Assembly (NCBI RefSeq): GCF_001429285.1
Contig: NZ_LMJJ01000013.1
Location: forward strand, 1 to 64,000
Length of the DNA stretch: 64,000 nucleotides
Origin: Ensifer sp. Root278
GTDB lineage: Bacteria > Pseudomonadota > Alphaproteobacteria > Rhizobiales > Rhizobiaceae
Direction: 5' to 3'
How positions within the stretch are numbered: position 1 is the first letter of the stretch; each line of letters begins with the position of its first letter. The translations under genes and the position numbers were made by a program. The notes beneath the pieces are model-generated. The model was not told the origin of the DNA, ran no database searches, and saw only the letters and a program-made list of their open reading frames with translations. Positions 45,216 through 54,838 of the stretch are shown one piece after another.

Positions 45216-46250
45216 TCAGTTTTCGTTCTCGGGCGTGTCGAGCTTTTGCTCCCCTTTATTTCGCTGCCGGTTGTCCGACAGCGTGCCATCGCCGGCATTT
45301 CGGCCGGCGAAGGTCTTTTCGGCGATGCGCGCCATCTGTCGCGGATCGTGGACGGTGAAATCCGGCATGCGCTCCGATGCGATCCGCGCGATGCGTTGAA
45401 CCAGTTCCTGGACGCCGGCCGAGAGCGGGCGCGAGGCCGCCGACAGGATCGCCCAAAGGAAGGGAATCTCGACATCAAGCGGGCGAACTGCGACGGGCGC
45501 CGATTGCAGGCCATAGGCCGTCGCTGGCTCGATGATCGCGACGCCGAGCCCGAGCGATGCGATCTGCACGGCATTGTTGGCCGCATTGGTCGCGATGACG
45601 CGATTGGGCCGCACGCTGGCCGCCTCCAGTGCTTCATCGACACGGCGGCGCAAACGAAACGGATTGGCCATGGTTATGAGGGTGCGTCCGGCGAGGTCCG
45701 CGATCGAAATCACGTCCTTCGCAGCCAGAGGATCATGCGGCGCTACCGCGGCCACGCAGCGCCCCTCGAAAAACCCCTGCACTTCAAGCCCCGGCTGATC
45801 GGCCGGCAGAGAGGTCACGCAGAAATCCGCAGTGCGCGCGAGCACCGACTGCACGGCCGCTTCCGCCGGCATGCTGCGAAGCTGGATTGTGTGCGGCAGA
45901 AAATGCTCGGGTAGTTCCGCAAGCGCGATCGGGATGATGCCACTCGCAAAAGCCGGCGTTGCGGCGATCTCGATCGGCTCGGGTTCCTTGCCGGCAATCG
46001 CCTTGGCTCGATTGCGCAGGTGGCCGATGCCGCTGAGAAAGCGTTCGGCATCTTCGTGGAAGGCAATCCCCTTGTCGGTCGGGGAGATCTTAGGTCCATT
46101 TCGCTCGAACAGCGCAAATCCAAGCGACGTTTCCAGATCCTGAATAAGCCGCGTCACCTGCGACTGCGATCGGTCAAGCATGCGGGCGGCGCCGGTGATG
46201 CTGCCTGTCGACATGACTGCGAGAAAGGCCTCGAGATCGCGAACTTCCAT
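45216..46250 (-). CDS. LysR-family transcriptional regulator
   Basis: 344 residues with a LysR helix-turn-helix at the start (ITGAARMLDRSQSQVTRLIQ, about 17-36) and an effector-binding domain; the C-terminal about 40 residues are basic and polar, longer than usual. It is the first gene of the minus-strand cluster that runs to the MATE gene at 37191 and probably controls it. An AT-rich stretch with ATGCGC and ATGCATT repeats at 46255-46315 may hold its binding sites. Confidence 0.9.
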   Translation of the reverse strand: MEVRDLEAFLAVMSTGSITGAARMLDRSQSQVTRLIQDLETSLGFALFERNGPKISPTDKGIAFHEDAERFLSGIGHLRNRAKAIAGKEPEPIEIAATPAFASGIIPIALAELPEHFLPHTIQLRSMPAEAAVQSVLARTADFCVTSLPADQPGLEVQGFFEGRCVAAVAPHDPLAAKDVISIADLAGRTLITMANPFRLRRRVDEALEAASVRPNRVIATNAANNAVQIASLGLGVAIIEPATAYGLQSAPVAVRPLDVEIPFLWAILSAASRPLSAGVQELVQRIARIASERMPDFTVHDPRQMARIAEKTFAGRNAGDGTLSDNRQRNKGEQKLDTPENEN

Positions 46251-46461
46251 GGATTATCATGCGCTCCATGCATTATGACTGACTCATACTGCATAAAACG
46301 CATTCTATGCGCTAGTGACAAAAGACAAGTTTCTTTGTTGGAGCCGTTCGTAGAAAATCCGATCAGCCGGCTCCTAACGGGACACATCGGCTCTTGGTCC
46401 GTTTCAATGACCGTGAGGGCCGATCTGCGAGAGCGACGGAAGCGATTGCAGGGAGGGGTTT

Positions 46462-46828
46462 ATGCGTCTCGGTGTTCTCGGCGCGGGTGCGATCGCTTGC
46501 GACATGGCGCCTTTCCTCGCCAAGGCCGGTCATTATCAGTTCGCACAGCTCCTTCGGTACGCTCTATCTGCCGCGGCGGCTGGCACGGAGGGCGTAAGCT
46601 TACCCATCAACGTCTGGGGCATGACGCTTCTGACCGGCCGTCAGCAAGCTGACCAGCCTTCTCTGCCGCATCGTCGGCCAACCCGCATCGTTGCTCGAGG
46701 CCAGCCTGTTCTCGGCGGCGATGGGCCGCAATCTCGTGGGCGACAACGACCTTTTGCCCGACCTCGCGCTCGACAAGCTTTCGCCGACGGCACTGATTGC
46801 GCTTTGTGAGGAATGGCCGTCCGCGTAA
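46462..46828 (+). pseudogene. Frameshifted remnant beginning with a Rossmann-type start
   Basis: The frame from the ATG at 46462 starts MRLGVLGAGAIACDMAPFL, a typical NAD(P)-binding beginning. Past about 46640 the sensible reading is one frame over, SLFSAAMGRNLVGDNDLLPD, ending at the TAA at 46826. The middle is missing, since a normal dehydrogenase would be at least twice as long. I could not assign the parent family. It diverges from the LysR gene. Confidence 0.55.
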
Positions 46829-46907
46829 AGCGACCGCCCAAGCGGCGTGCTTTGGTCGGGCGCCCCGGCCGGGCCAGCCGAGACGGCCATAATAACAGAC
46901 CTTGCGG

Positions 46908-47963
46908 CTATTGCCCGCTCAAACGCTCCGCCACCCAATCGGCGACGAGCGGGCGATAGAGCCAAGGGATGTTGTTGCAGACGTGGTTGCCCTCCTCGAA
47001 TATGTGTAGCCCGGCTCCACGAGAGCAGATGTCGGCACACTTCGCCGCTTCGGAGGATGGGAAGATCCTGTCACGGCCGCCGTGAAGAATGAGAGCCGGC
47101 ACAGTTGGCGGAGCGCAGCCCCTAAGCGTAAAGCAATCCGCGCGCTCGCGGACGTTCTCGCCGCCAAGTGAGAAGCGCATGTTGTCTCGATAGACTTGCG
47201 GGAGTTCGCCCCAGAACCCGCCGAGATCGAAGAAGCCGTTGATGGAGACGATGCCAGCCACGGTCGGGACCGACGCAGCCGCACGCAGGGCGAGAAAACC
47301 GCCGAAGGCCATGCCGACGAGGGCGACCTTTCCCGAAAGTCTCGGATGCGCTTCTACCGACGTGATTGCCGCCTGAACGGCCGGACCGATATCCGGGCGC
47401 AACGCTCCCATCGAACGCCCCTCGCCCTGCCCGGGACCGTCGAGAGACATGGTGGCAACACCGCGGGCATGGAAATGCCGCTCGAATGCCGGAAACTCCT
47501 CCTTGGTCGAATCCGAGCCGGGGATGATCAGCGCCAGCGGATAGCGGCTTTCTCCCTTCGGGATCCGCAGGGACGCCTGCAGGACCCCGCCTTCGAACGG
47601 TACAGCGATCATCTCAGCCGGCGGATCGAGCAAGGGAGCGGCGAGGTGGTAGAGTTGCACCTTCCGAGCGGCTGCCCTCGCCTTGGCTTCAAGGTCTTCG
47701 AACGCCATGAACTGTCCGAAATGATAGAAAAGGCTCGCGCGGGCATAGGCCTCGCCCGCTGTTAAGTGGCGACCGACAGCAAGAGCCATATCGCCGAGTT
47801 CGGCCTGACGCTCGCCCTCTTCGCTCCAAGTCGAAAGCCATTTTTGCCATACTCCGGCGCGCTCGATCACCGCGCGCGCCGTCACCGACGGTATCCCGGC
47901 AACCTCCATGCGCGGGAGCCAGTGCTCGACGACGCTGGCCAACCGGTTTTCACTCTGCACCAT
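46908..47963 (-). CDS. Alpha/beta-hydrolase fold protein with alanine at the nucleophile position
   Basis: 351 residues resembling the C-C hydrolase/esterase group of 2,6-dihydroxy-pseudooxynicotine hydrolase: a helical N-terminal domain, a GPGQGEG segment, the nucleophile elbow and the acid/base pair. The elbow reads G-M-A-F-G-G (A219) where the family has G-x-S-x-G, while the aspartate (GGRDRIFP, about 297) and histidine (GNHVCNN, about 326) remain. One base change (TCC to GCC) would explain it. GGGAGG lies 6 bases before the ATG at 47963. It is the last gene of the Liv-led operon. Confidence 0.85.
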   Translation of the reverse strand: MVQSENRLASVVEHWLPRMEVAGIPSVTARAVIERAGVWQKWLSTWSEEGERQAELGDMALAVGRHLTAGEAYARASLFYHFGQFMAFEDLEAKARAAARKVQLYHLAAPLLDPPAEMIAVPFEGGVLQASLRIPKGESRYPLALIIPGSDSTKEEFPAFERHFHARGVATMSLDGPGQGEGRSMGALRPDIGPAVQAAITSVEAHPRLSGKVALVGMAFGGFLALRAAASVPTVAGIVSINGFFDLGGFWGELPQVYRDNMRFSLGGENVRERADCFTLRGCAPPTVPALILHGGRDRIFPSSEAAKCADICSRGAGLHIFEEGNHVCNNIPWLYRPLVADWVAERLSGQ

Positions 47964-48123
47964 GCACGTCCTCCCGTATGCTGACACGTTCATCGAGCCG
48001 ACGTCACCGATCACCATTGCTCCCGGCGCTCGACCGTCGCTGGGGATGCGTGGCTCACGCACCCCCAGCCTGTACCGACCCGATGACCCCATCAATGCTC
48101 TCCACCAGTCTTCGGCGACGCTC

Positions 48124-48456
48124 TCAGGTCGGCATGGCGAGCAGGATGGACGCCGGCGCATTGGTGCGGTTGACGAGCGCGCGCGCCTCGCCGGGTGCCA
48201 GCCGGCAACTGTCGAGAAAGCCGAGCGTGGCGCTCTCGGTGCCGGTTTCGACCGTCACCTCGCCCGCAACGACGATGTAGATCTTTTCGACCGTGGCGTC
48301 TTTCAGCGACGTATGGCCGCCAGGCAGGAGGTGCGACAGGCCGATCCAGATCGTATCGGTCGTCGTCGCCTCCTTTCCCTGAAGCCGCAGACAATGCATG
48401 CCGTAATGCTCTGCCGCCTCGTATGGCTTGGCGCCGCCATAGCGTGTCACCTGCAT
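48124..48456 (-). CDS. Cupin-domain protein
   Basis: 110 residues with the small beta-barrel pattern of cupins: GGHTSLKDATVEKIYIVVAGE for motif 1, and a weaker motif 2 around LAPGEARALVN. Only one metal-type histidine is clear. It may be a non-catalytic binding protein or an isomerase-like accessory of the neighbouring catabolic enzymes. It lies 10 bases after the dehydrogenase gene. Confidence 0.75.
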   Translation of the reverse strand: MQVTRYGGAKPYEAAEHYGMHCLRLQGKEATTTDTIWIGLSHLLPGGHTSLKDATVEKIYIVVAGEVTVETGTESATLGFLDSCRLAPGEARALVNRTNAPASILLAMPT

Positions 48457-48466
48457 CGCCCGCTCC

Positions 48467-49471
48467 TTAAGGTACCAGCAGCACGCGCTCGGGCGTGCCG
48501 CGCAACACCGAAGCATAGGCCTTGGCGGCATCGGAGAGGCCGTAGACGGTCGCCGGATTGATGGGGAACGGCTTGAGCTTGCCCTCTTCGAACTTCGGTT
48601 TGAGCCTGTCGAAGATGCGCGCGCCCTCGACGGAAGACAGTGCCAGCGTGTCGATGCCGATATATTTGTGGCGGCCTCGGAAGAAGTTGAAGATATCGAA
48701 AGGCACTGCGCGATCGAAGGTGGAGATGAACACCTGTCGAGCCTGCTTCGCCATCGCGTTGTTGGCGATTTCGAAATAGGGGCTGCCGACCGTATTGAAG
48801 ACGATGTCGGCGCCGTGGCCGCCGGTCTTCTCGCGCACGATCGCGGCGACATCATCCTTGGCGCTGTTCAGCATCTCGACGGGCGCGTTGCTATGCGCCA
48901 GCAGCGGCTGCTCGTTGTATTCGACCGCAAAGACCTTGGCCCCCGCCATGGTCGCCAGCTGGATGACCGCCTGCCCGACCTTGCCATTGCCGCCGCAGAC
49001 GAGCACGACATCCGTCGGCTGCACGCCGCCGGCTTCGCGCAGGCCCTCATGGGCCGTGATGAAGGGCACGCCGATCGAGCCTGCTTCCTGCATCGTGAAA
49101 TTCGCGGGCTTGGCACGCACGGCCTTCTGATCGAGCACCATCCATTTGGCGTGGCTGCCGTCCTGGGTGATGCCGAGCTCGCCGCCGCCACCCCAGATCT
49201 CCATGCCAATCATCGATGACGGTCCTTCGCGCACTATGCCGCCGAAATCGCGACCGGGCGTGCGTGGCCAGACGGCGTGCGGCATATGTCCGAGGGATGC
49301 TTTCACGTCGCTGGGGTTTACCCCTGCCGCCATGATCTCCACCAGCACCTGGCCCGGTCCCGGTCGCGGCACTGCAACGTCGACGACGTCGATCTTGAGA
49401 TTGTCGAGATCGGGGGATTTTTCCGTCACCCTCAATGCCCGGGCGATCTTGGCGTCCACCTGAATGTTCAT
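48467..49471 (-). CDS. Zinc-independent MDR dehydrogenase (quinone oxidoreductase-like)
   Basis: 334 residues of the medium-chain dehydrogenase superfamily: GroES-like N-domain with GVNPSDVKASLG, cofactor fold VLVCGGNGKVGQAVIQLA. The structural-zinc cysteine cluster is absent, as in quinone oxidoreductases and enoyl reductases. It is likely to reduce an unsaturated ketone or acid using NADPH within the operon. Confidence 0.88.
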   Translation of the reverse strand: MNIQVDAKIARALRVTEKSPDLDNLKIDVVDVAVPRPGPGQVLVEIMAAGVNPSDVKASLGHMPHAVWPRTPGRDFGGIVREGPSSMIGMEIWGGGGELGITQDGSHAKWMVLDQKAVRAKPANFTMQEAGSIGVPFITAHEGLREAGGVQPTDVVLVCGGNGKVGQAVIQLATMAGAKVFAVEYNEQPLLAHSNAPVEMLNSAKDDVAAIVREKTGGHGADIVFNTVGSPYFEIANNAMAKQARQVFISTFDRAVPFDIFNFFRGRHKYIGIDTLALSSVEGARIFDRLKPKFEEGKLKPFPINPATVYGLSDAAKAYASVLRGTPERVLLVP

Positions 49472-49498
49472 TCTATGCCTCCTTGGAGATGTCGATGC

Positions 49499-50380
49499 TT
49501 ATGCGCGCAGTCCGAGGATCTCACGGGCCTGGGAAGGCTCGGCGATCCTTCCGCCGAGCTTCTCGATCAGGTCTCTTGCCCGTTCGACCAGTTCGCCATT
49601 GCCTTTGGCGAGCACGCCCTTGGCGATGTAGGAGTTGTCCTCCAGGCCAACGCGAACGTGACCGCCGAGCAGATAGGCCTGGACGGCCATCGGGAACGAC
49701 ATTCGACCGACACCGAACCCGGTCCAGACGGCGTCGCCGGGCAGCATTCGGGCGGCGGTCGCCATGACGTCGGTGGTCGACGGGAAGCCGTACTTGACGC
49801 CGGTCACGATCGTGAACATCGCCGGCGACTTCAGCACGCCCGCTTTCAAAAGGTCCTGTGCGAGCTGGATATGCCCGGTATCGAAGACCTCGAGCTCCGG
49901 CTTGGAACCCGCCTCGTTGATGATGTCGGCCATGATCTTTACGTTGGCCGGCGTGTTGATCACGACTTCCGACCCGAAGGTCATGGTGTTGAGATCGAGC
50001 GTGGCGATGTCCGGTTTCAGCGCGACGATGTGCTCGACCCGCTTTTCCGGCCGCATCAGCGTGGTTCGCGGTCCGGCGACCGCCGGGTTCTCGTCGCTCG
50101 GGTGATAGCGTCCGCCCGGCCCGGTCGTCACGTTGAGGATCAGCGCCGTGTTTTTGGCCCGTATGCGCTCGACGACCTCGCGGTAGTATCCAAGCTCCAT
50201 GGAGGGCTTCGCCGTAACCGGGTCCCGCACGTGAATATGCGCGATCGCCGCACCGGCATCGGCCGCTTCCAGGCAGGAATTGGCGATCTCCTCGGGCGTG
50301 ACGGGAAGTGCGGGGGTGTTCTCCCGGGTCGTGAGGTTACCCGTGACCGCACAGGTAATGATGACGTTCTGCTGCATCAC
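49499..50380 (-). CDS. Beta-keto acid cleavage enzyme (BKACE, DUF849)
   Basis: 293 residues of the 3-keto-5-aminohexanoate cleavage family, which splits a beta-keto acid with acetyl-CoA. The Zn-binding HIHVRD (about 48-53) and the ITCAVTGN start are characteristic. Members have diverse beta-keto substrates, so its presence in an aromatic-type operon suggests ring-cleavage products are processed through a beta-keto acid. The second ATG (50377) is an equal choice. Confidence 0.92.
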   Translation of the reverse strand: MMQQNVIITCAVTGNLTTRENTPALPVTPEEIANSCLEAADAGAAIAHIHVRDPVTAKPSMELGYYREVVERIRAKNTALILNVTTGPGGRYHPSDENPAVAGPRTTLMRPEKRVEHIVALKPDIATLDLNTMTFGSEVVINTPANVKIMADIINEAGSKPELEVFDTGHIQLAQDLLKAGVLKSPAMFTIVTGVKYGFPSTTDVMATAARMLPGDAVWTGFGVGRMSFPMAVQAYLLGGHVRVGLEDNSYIAKGVLAKGNGELVERARDLIEKLGGRIAEPSQAREILGLRA

Positions 50381-50416
50381 AGACTCTCCTTCCCAAGGAA
50401 TGATCCATTTGATCCG

Positions 50417-51361
50417 TCAGCCATGATGCGCCACCACCTTCTTTCCGGAGATCGGAGGCACCGGCAGGATCGATTGGCCCTCCACCAGTTTGAAGTGATA
50501 GTTGCAGCTGTAGAATGGCGCCTGGGCGCCCGGAAATCCGGAGTCCGGACTGTCGTGCCGGAAGAATTTCCCGACAATCTGCTGTTTCGCGCCGAAAACA
50601 ACGTCGGTTAGCAGGGCTTCGTGACTGTCGGAAAAGATCTGGGTGACGAGAGTCTTGTAGCTGGGTGCCGAGACGATGAAGTGGATGTGGGCCGGACGCA
50701 TCGGCGCCCGCTTCTGTGCCCGCAGGAGGTCGCCGACCGGGCCACCGGTTGGAACCGGATAGCCTGCCGGTTTCACGGACACGAAATGAAAGTTTCCATC
50801 GCTATCCGTCGTGAGCCGGCCGCGAAGGTTGAAGTCGTCCTGCGTCTCGTCCTGGTTCTCGTAGAGCCCGACTGGGGACGCCTGCCAGACATCGAGGGTT
50901 GCCCCCTCGACGGGCCGACCGGCGGGATCCGTCACACGACCCGTGAAATAGAGCTTAGGCTCAGGCGTATCGGAGCGCGCGATGCAGTCGCCGTTCACAC
51001 ATTTCGGCGCGCCACCGCGATAGAAAGGCCCGAGAAGCGCCGACAGCGTCTCGCCCTGCGTCCCGTCGATGTTGATCAGATCGATGAGCGTCGATGCGCC
51101 GAGCACGTCGGCGGCAAGCACCGTTCGTTGTGGGCCTCGTTGGTCGCCTGTCCGAGCGCCGTGATCCAGCGCAGGGCGTATTCGAACTCTGCCTCTGTCG
51201 GACGCGTCTCCAGCAGAAATGCATGCAGATGGCTGACCATCGCATCCATGAGCTGTTTGAGCCGCGGATCGTCTCCGTGCGACATGGCGGCAAGCACCGT
51301 CGGCGCGACGTCGGTTTCCTTCGAGATCAGTTTTTACTTCGGGGCTGATATGGCTGTTCAT
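50417..51361 (-). pseudogene. Intradiol (hydroxyquinol-type) dioxygenase with compensating frameshifts
   Basis: The open frame has 314 codons. From about codon 80 on it is a hydroxyquinol 1,2-dioxygenase-like catalytic domain (iron-ligand Y in VGLYENQ, second Y in AGYPVPTGG, HIHF in RPAHIHF). Between about 51330 and 51120 the proper N-terminal domain (MSHGDDPRLKQLMDAM, RWITALGQATNEAHNE) is instead in another frame. One extra A in AAAAA near 51330 and one missing base near 51120 would restore it. As read, about 70 residues are scrambled, so activity is doubtful unless these are sequencing errors. Confidence 0.75.
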
Positions 51362-51391
51362 CCTGTTCTCCTTTCCGCATCACTGGCCTGA

Positions 51392-52165
51392 CTAGGAGAC
51401 CCGAAGTTCGGGCTTCGCCGACCTCAGGTGCGGGTATTTTTCGGTCAGCAGCGACCCGTAGTAGTAGGTCTCGGTGAACGCGTCGGTTGCGCGGATGGCT
51501 TCGAGCCAACGCTGGATCGCCGGCGCATCCGCCCACATCGAGGAGAGACCGATATCGTCCATCCGGACGATCACCGGCATGATCGCGATATCCGCCAGCG
51601 TCATCTTATCGCCCATGATCCACGGTCCGCCATTGTCGGAAAGCCAGCTCGCCATGCGCTGAACACCGCGTTGCAGGCGGCCGAGCGCTTCGTTCATTTC
51701 CTGCTCCGGGAAGCCGGTGCGCCCCATCTTCATCAGGAACTCGCGACGAAGCGGCTTTGCGTCACAGACCGCCTGGAACTCCTCTGCCGTCATCGCCTGG
51801 TAGTGCGGCAGGAAGGCGAGGTTGTAGGAAGGCACCCGGATCGCCGGCGTCGGTACTTCGTCGATGAAGCGCATCATCGCCCGCATCTTCGCCGCTTCGA
51901 AGGCGTCCCATGGTCGAAACGCACCTGGGAGAATGTCCTCGAGATAATCCATGATGACGGCGGAGTCGGTGACCGCACGGCCCTGGTGAACGAGCGAAGG
52001 CACCACCCCGTTCGGATTGATCGCGAGGTATTCGGGTTTCAGCTGATCGCCGGTGAACAGATCGAGCTTGTGCTCCTCGAATGCGAGGCCCTTCGCGTGC
52101 AGAACGTATCGCACCCGTTGGCTGCACGTCGATTGAGGAGCGTTGTAGAGAATGAAGTCCTGCAT
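51392..52165 (-). CDS. Glutathione S-transferase, LigF (beta-etherase)-like
   Basis: 257 residues. The thioredoxin-like N-domain has the glutathione-side NPNGVVPSLVH and TDSAVIMDYLED motifs; the helical C-domain shares the pattern seen in LigF-type beta-etherases (TAEEFQAV, FPEQEMNEAL, MTLADIAIMPVIVRMDDI). Such GSTs break aryl ethers by glutathione attack. The ATG at 52165 follows GGAGG. The overall similarity was judged by eye; a maleylacetoacetate-isomerase-type role is an alternative. Confidence 0.85.
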   Translation of the reverse strand: MQDFILYNAPQSTCSQRVRYVLHAKGLAFEEHKLDLFTGDQLKPEYLAINPNGVVPSLVHQGRAVTDSAVIMDYLEDILPGAFRPWDAFEAAKMRAMMRFIDEVPTPAIRVPSYNLAFLPHYQAMTAEEFQAVCDAKPLRREFLMKMGRTGFPEQEMNEALGRLQRGVQRMASWLSDNGGPWIMGDKMTLADIAIMPVIVRMDDIGLSSMWADAPAIQRWLEAIRATDAFTETYYYGSLLTEKYPHLRSAKPELRVS

Positions 52166-52176
52166 GGTCGCCTCCA

Positions 52177-53220
52177 TCAATCCCAGTTGAGGACGCGGGG
52201 CAGCTTGCCCTTGCGGGCCAGCGTCCCGATCACGCCGTTGGGGAAGAACATCAGTCCCAGGACCATGACGAAACCGGTCGCCATGATGTTGATCTCGGAC
52301 GCGCCGAGCGTCGCCACGAAGATTTCGTTGAAGGCGACGATCAGAATCGCACCCACGACAGGCCCGGCAATCGTGCCCTTGCCGCCGAGGATGCACATCA
52401 GCACCAGGTTTGCCGAAACGAGGATGATCAGGAAGATGTTCGGCCGGAGATAGGTGAGGTATTCGCCCCAGACAGCACCCGCCATGCCGACGAAGAATGC
52501 CGACAACGCGAAGGCAAGGACCTTGTAGAATCGGGTGTTGATGCCGGCGCTCTCCGCCTTGACCTCGTCCTTGGAGAGCGCGCGCAGGCCGAGCCCGAAC
52601 TTGGAATGCTTGATGCGATAGGTCGCCCATACGGTGAAGGCAGCCATCAGCACAAAGGCATAGTAATAGGGCAGTTTGGCAGTCTCGACCGGCAGGTCGG
52701 TAACCGGCAGCGACAAGCCATTGGCGCCGCCGATGAACTCCCAGTGATCGAACAGGATACGGGCGATCATCAGGAGCGCGATGGAGGAGATGATGAAGCT
52801 CGGGCCGCGAACCTTCAGCGTGATGAGGCCGATGAGATAACCGCAGACGGCAGCCACCAGCCCGGCGAGCGGTGCCGTCAGCAGCGATGAGATCCCGTAT
52901 CGCGCCAGGAGCACGCCTGAGAAATAGCCGCCGATCGCGAAGAAGACCGCGTGTCCGAGCGAGATGTAGCCGGCGAAGCCGCCGATGATGTTCCAGCCGC
53001 TGGCCATGACCGCATAGGAGGCGGTGAACAGCACGAGATGCAGCAGGTAGTTGTAGTTGCCGGTCAGCTGCAGGAGCGGCAGGGCGAGCAGGACACCGAG
53101 CACGGCCACGGGAAACCATGTGGCGCGGGTCTGGTCATGCTGGCGCGCAAGCTTCTGATTGTGAATGCGACGGGCCTCGAGCACCGAGCTCGCGTCGGCT
53201 TGTTGCAGGTTTGCGGCCAT
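52177..53220 (-). CDS. Branched-chain-type ABC permease LivM
   Basis: 347 residues with about ten membrane segments and the GGFAGYISLGHAVFFAIGGY motif of LivM. The ATG at 53220 shares one base with the LivH stop. It is one of five transporter genes (55682-56965 and 52177-55584) that precede the catabolic genes. Confidence 0.92.
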   Translation of the reverse strand: MAANLQQADASSVLEARRIHNQKLARQHDQTRATWFPVAVLGVLLALPLLQLTGNYNYLLHLVLFTASYAVMASGWNIIGGFAGYISLGHAVFFAIGGYFSGVLLARYGISSLLTAPLAGLVAAVCGYLIGLITLKVRGPSFIISSIALLMIARILFDHWEFIGGANGLSLPVTDLPVETAKLPYYYAFVLMAAFTVWATYRIKHSKFGLGLRALSKDEVKAESAGINTRFYKVLAFALSAFFVGMAGAVWGEYLTYLRPNIFLIILVSANLVLMCILGGKGTIAGPVVGAILIVAFNEIFVATLGASEINIMATGFVMVLGLMFFPNGVIGTLARKGKLPRVLNWD

Positions 53221-54101
53221 TATGCCAACTCCGGTTTTTCGCCGAACAGCCCCTGGGGACGGATCAGCAGGATGACGAAGAGTGCGAGAAAGAAGGTCAT
53301 TGTCGACCAGGTGGCGCCCACCCAGGTGCCGACGAAGGCGGCGACGACCGAAAGAAGGAGCGAGGCGACGACGGTGCCGAGCACGCTGCCCATGCCGCCG
53401 AGGACGACGACCGACATCAGCATCGCGATCCATTCCCACTGCTTGGCGGGGAAGAAGCTGAAGACGAAGCTCACCAAAGAGCCTGCAGCGCCGGCAAGCC
53501 CGATCCCGATCGCGAAGGCCACCATGCTGATCAGGTTGACATTGACGCCGAGAAGCTCGGCAGCCTCACGGTTCTGGGTCGTTGCGCGGATGGCGTAGCC
53601 AAGCCGCGAGTAGTTGAGGAACAGCGTCAGCGCACCGATGATCGCCAGCGACACTACCCCGGCATAGAACTGCCCCTTCGGAATGAACAGGCTGCCGATG
53701 AAGAAGGCATCCGTCGCGTAATCGGGCGAAGTCACGCGCTGGGTGTTGGTGAAGGCGGCACCGAGGAAACCTTCGACGATCATGGCCAGTGCGAAGGTCA
53801 AAAGCACTGTCATTTCCGAGTAGCGCGCGCTTTTTGCCTGGCTTTCGAACATGAGGCGGTAGAGAAGCACGCCGATTGCAGCCATGATCAGTGCCGCGAT
53901 CGGCAACGTCGCGATCGGGTCGAGACCCCAAAGCTTGAATGCCCAGTAACTAACATAGGCGCCGCAGATGATCAGTGAGGGGTGTGCCAGGTTGACGATG
54001 CGCATGACGCCAAAGACCAGCGAAAGACCGGATCCCATCAGCGCGATCACGCCGCCAAGGGCGAGGCCGAGTATCAGTATCTGAAGAATGTCTGTCATCA
54101 T
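53220..54101 (-). CDS. Branched-chain-type ABC permease LivH
   Basis: 293 residues, seven to nine membrane helices, with LGGVIALMGSGLSLVFGVMR at the start and RATTQNREAAELLGVNV in the cytoplasmic loop. It forms the channel with LivM. It ends one base into the LivM start. Confidence 0.92.
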   Translation of the reverse strand: MMTDILQILILGLALGGVIALMGSGLSLVFGVMRIVNLAHPSLIICGAYVSYWAFKLWGLDPIATLPIAALIMAAIGVLLYRLMFESQAKSARYSEMTVLLTFALAMIVEGFLGAAFTNTQRVTSPDYATDAFFIGSLFIPKGQFYAGVVSLAIIGALTLFLNYSRLGYAIRATTQNREAAELLGVNVNLISMVAFAIGIGLAGAAGSLVSFVFSFFPAKQWEWIAMLMSVVVLGGMGSVLGTVVASLLLSVVAAFVGTWVGATWSTMTFFLALFVILLIRPQGLFGEKPELA

Positions 54102-54109
54102 GTCCTCCG

Positions 54110-54838
54110 CTACGCGACCTTGCGGCCGCCGAGGTAAAGTTCCTGGATGCGCGGGTCCGCCAGTACCGCTTCGGCCGGCCCTTCGAAGAGGGTGCGGCCG
54201 AGGTCGAGGACAACGCCCCAGTCGGAATTCTTGAGGCCCATCATCGCGTTCTGCTCGACGAGCAGCACCGTGACGCCCTCCTTCGACATCATCTTCATGA
54301 TGTCGAACATCTCCTGGACCACCTTCGGCGCGAGTCCGAGGGAGGGTTCATCCAGCATGACGATGTCCGGCTTGACGATCAGCGTCCGCGCCATGGCAAG
54401 CGTCTGCTGCTGGCCACCCGACATGGTTCCGGCATGCTGATCGGCCCGTTCGCGCAAGACCGGGAAGCGCTCGAGGATTTCGTCGATGCGGCGGTCGCGC
54501 AGTTTCGTGTCGTCGAGCACGTATCCGCCCATGCGCAGGTTTTCGCGCACCGTCATCTTCGGAAACAGCGCGCGTTCCTGCGGCACGAAACAGATGCCTT
54601 TGCGAAGGATCTGGTCCGGGCGTAGCCCGTTCAGACGCTCGCCCTTGAAGACGACATCGCCCTTGCGGATCGTCAGCATGCCGCAGATCGCCTTCAACAG
54701 CGTGGACTTGCCGGCGCCGTTTGGGCCGATGATGCAGTGGACCTTGCCAGGCTCGACCGTCAGACGGGCGCCATCAAGTATGGCAGGGCCGTCGCCGTAG
54801 CCGGCAGTGATGTTGGTGACTTGCAAAAGTTCGCTCAT
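54110..54838 (-). CDS. Branched-chain-type ABC ATPase LivF
   Basis: 242 residues with Walker A IGPNGAGKST, LSGGQ-equivalent MSGGQQQTLAMAR and Walker B IVMLDEPSLGLAP. LivF-type proteins end in a short helix as here. Start overlaps the LivG stop region by one base. Confidence 0.92.
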   Translation of the reverse strand: MSELLQVTNITAGYGDGPAILDGARLTVEPGKVHCIIGPNGAGKSTLLKAICGMLTIRKGDVVFKGERLNGLRPDQILRKGICFVPQERALFPKMTVRENLRMGGYVLDDTKLRDRRIDEILERFPVLRERADQHAGTMSGGQQQTLAMARTLIVKPDIVMLDEPSLGLAPKVVQEMFDIMKMMSKEGVTVLLVEQNAMMGLKNSDWGVVLDLGRTLFEGPAEAVLADPRIQELYLGGRKVA

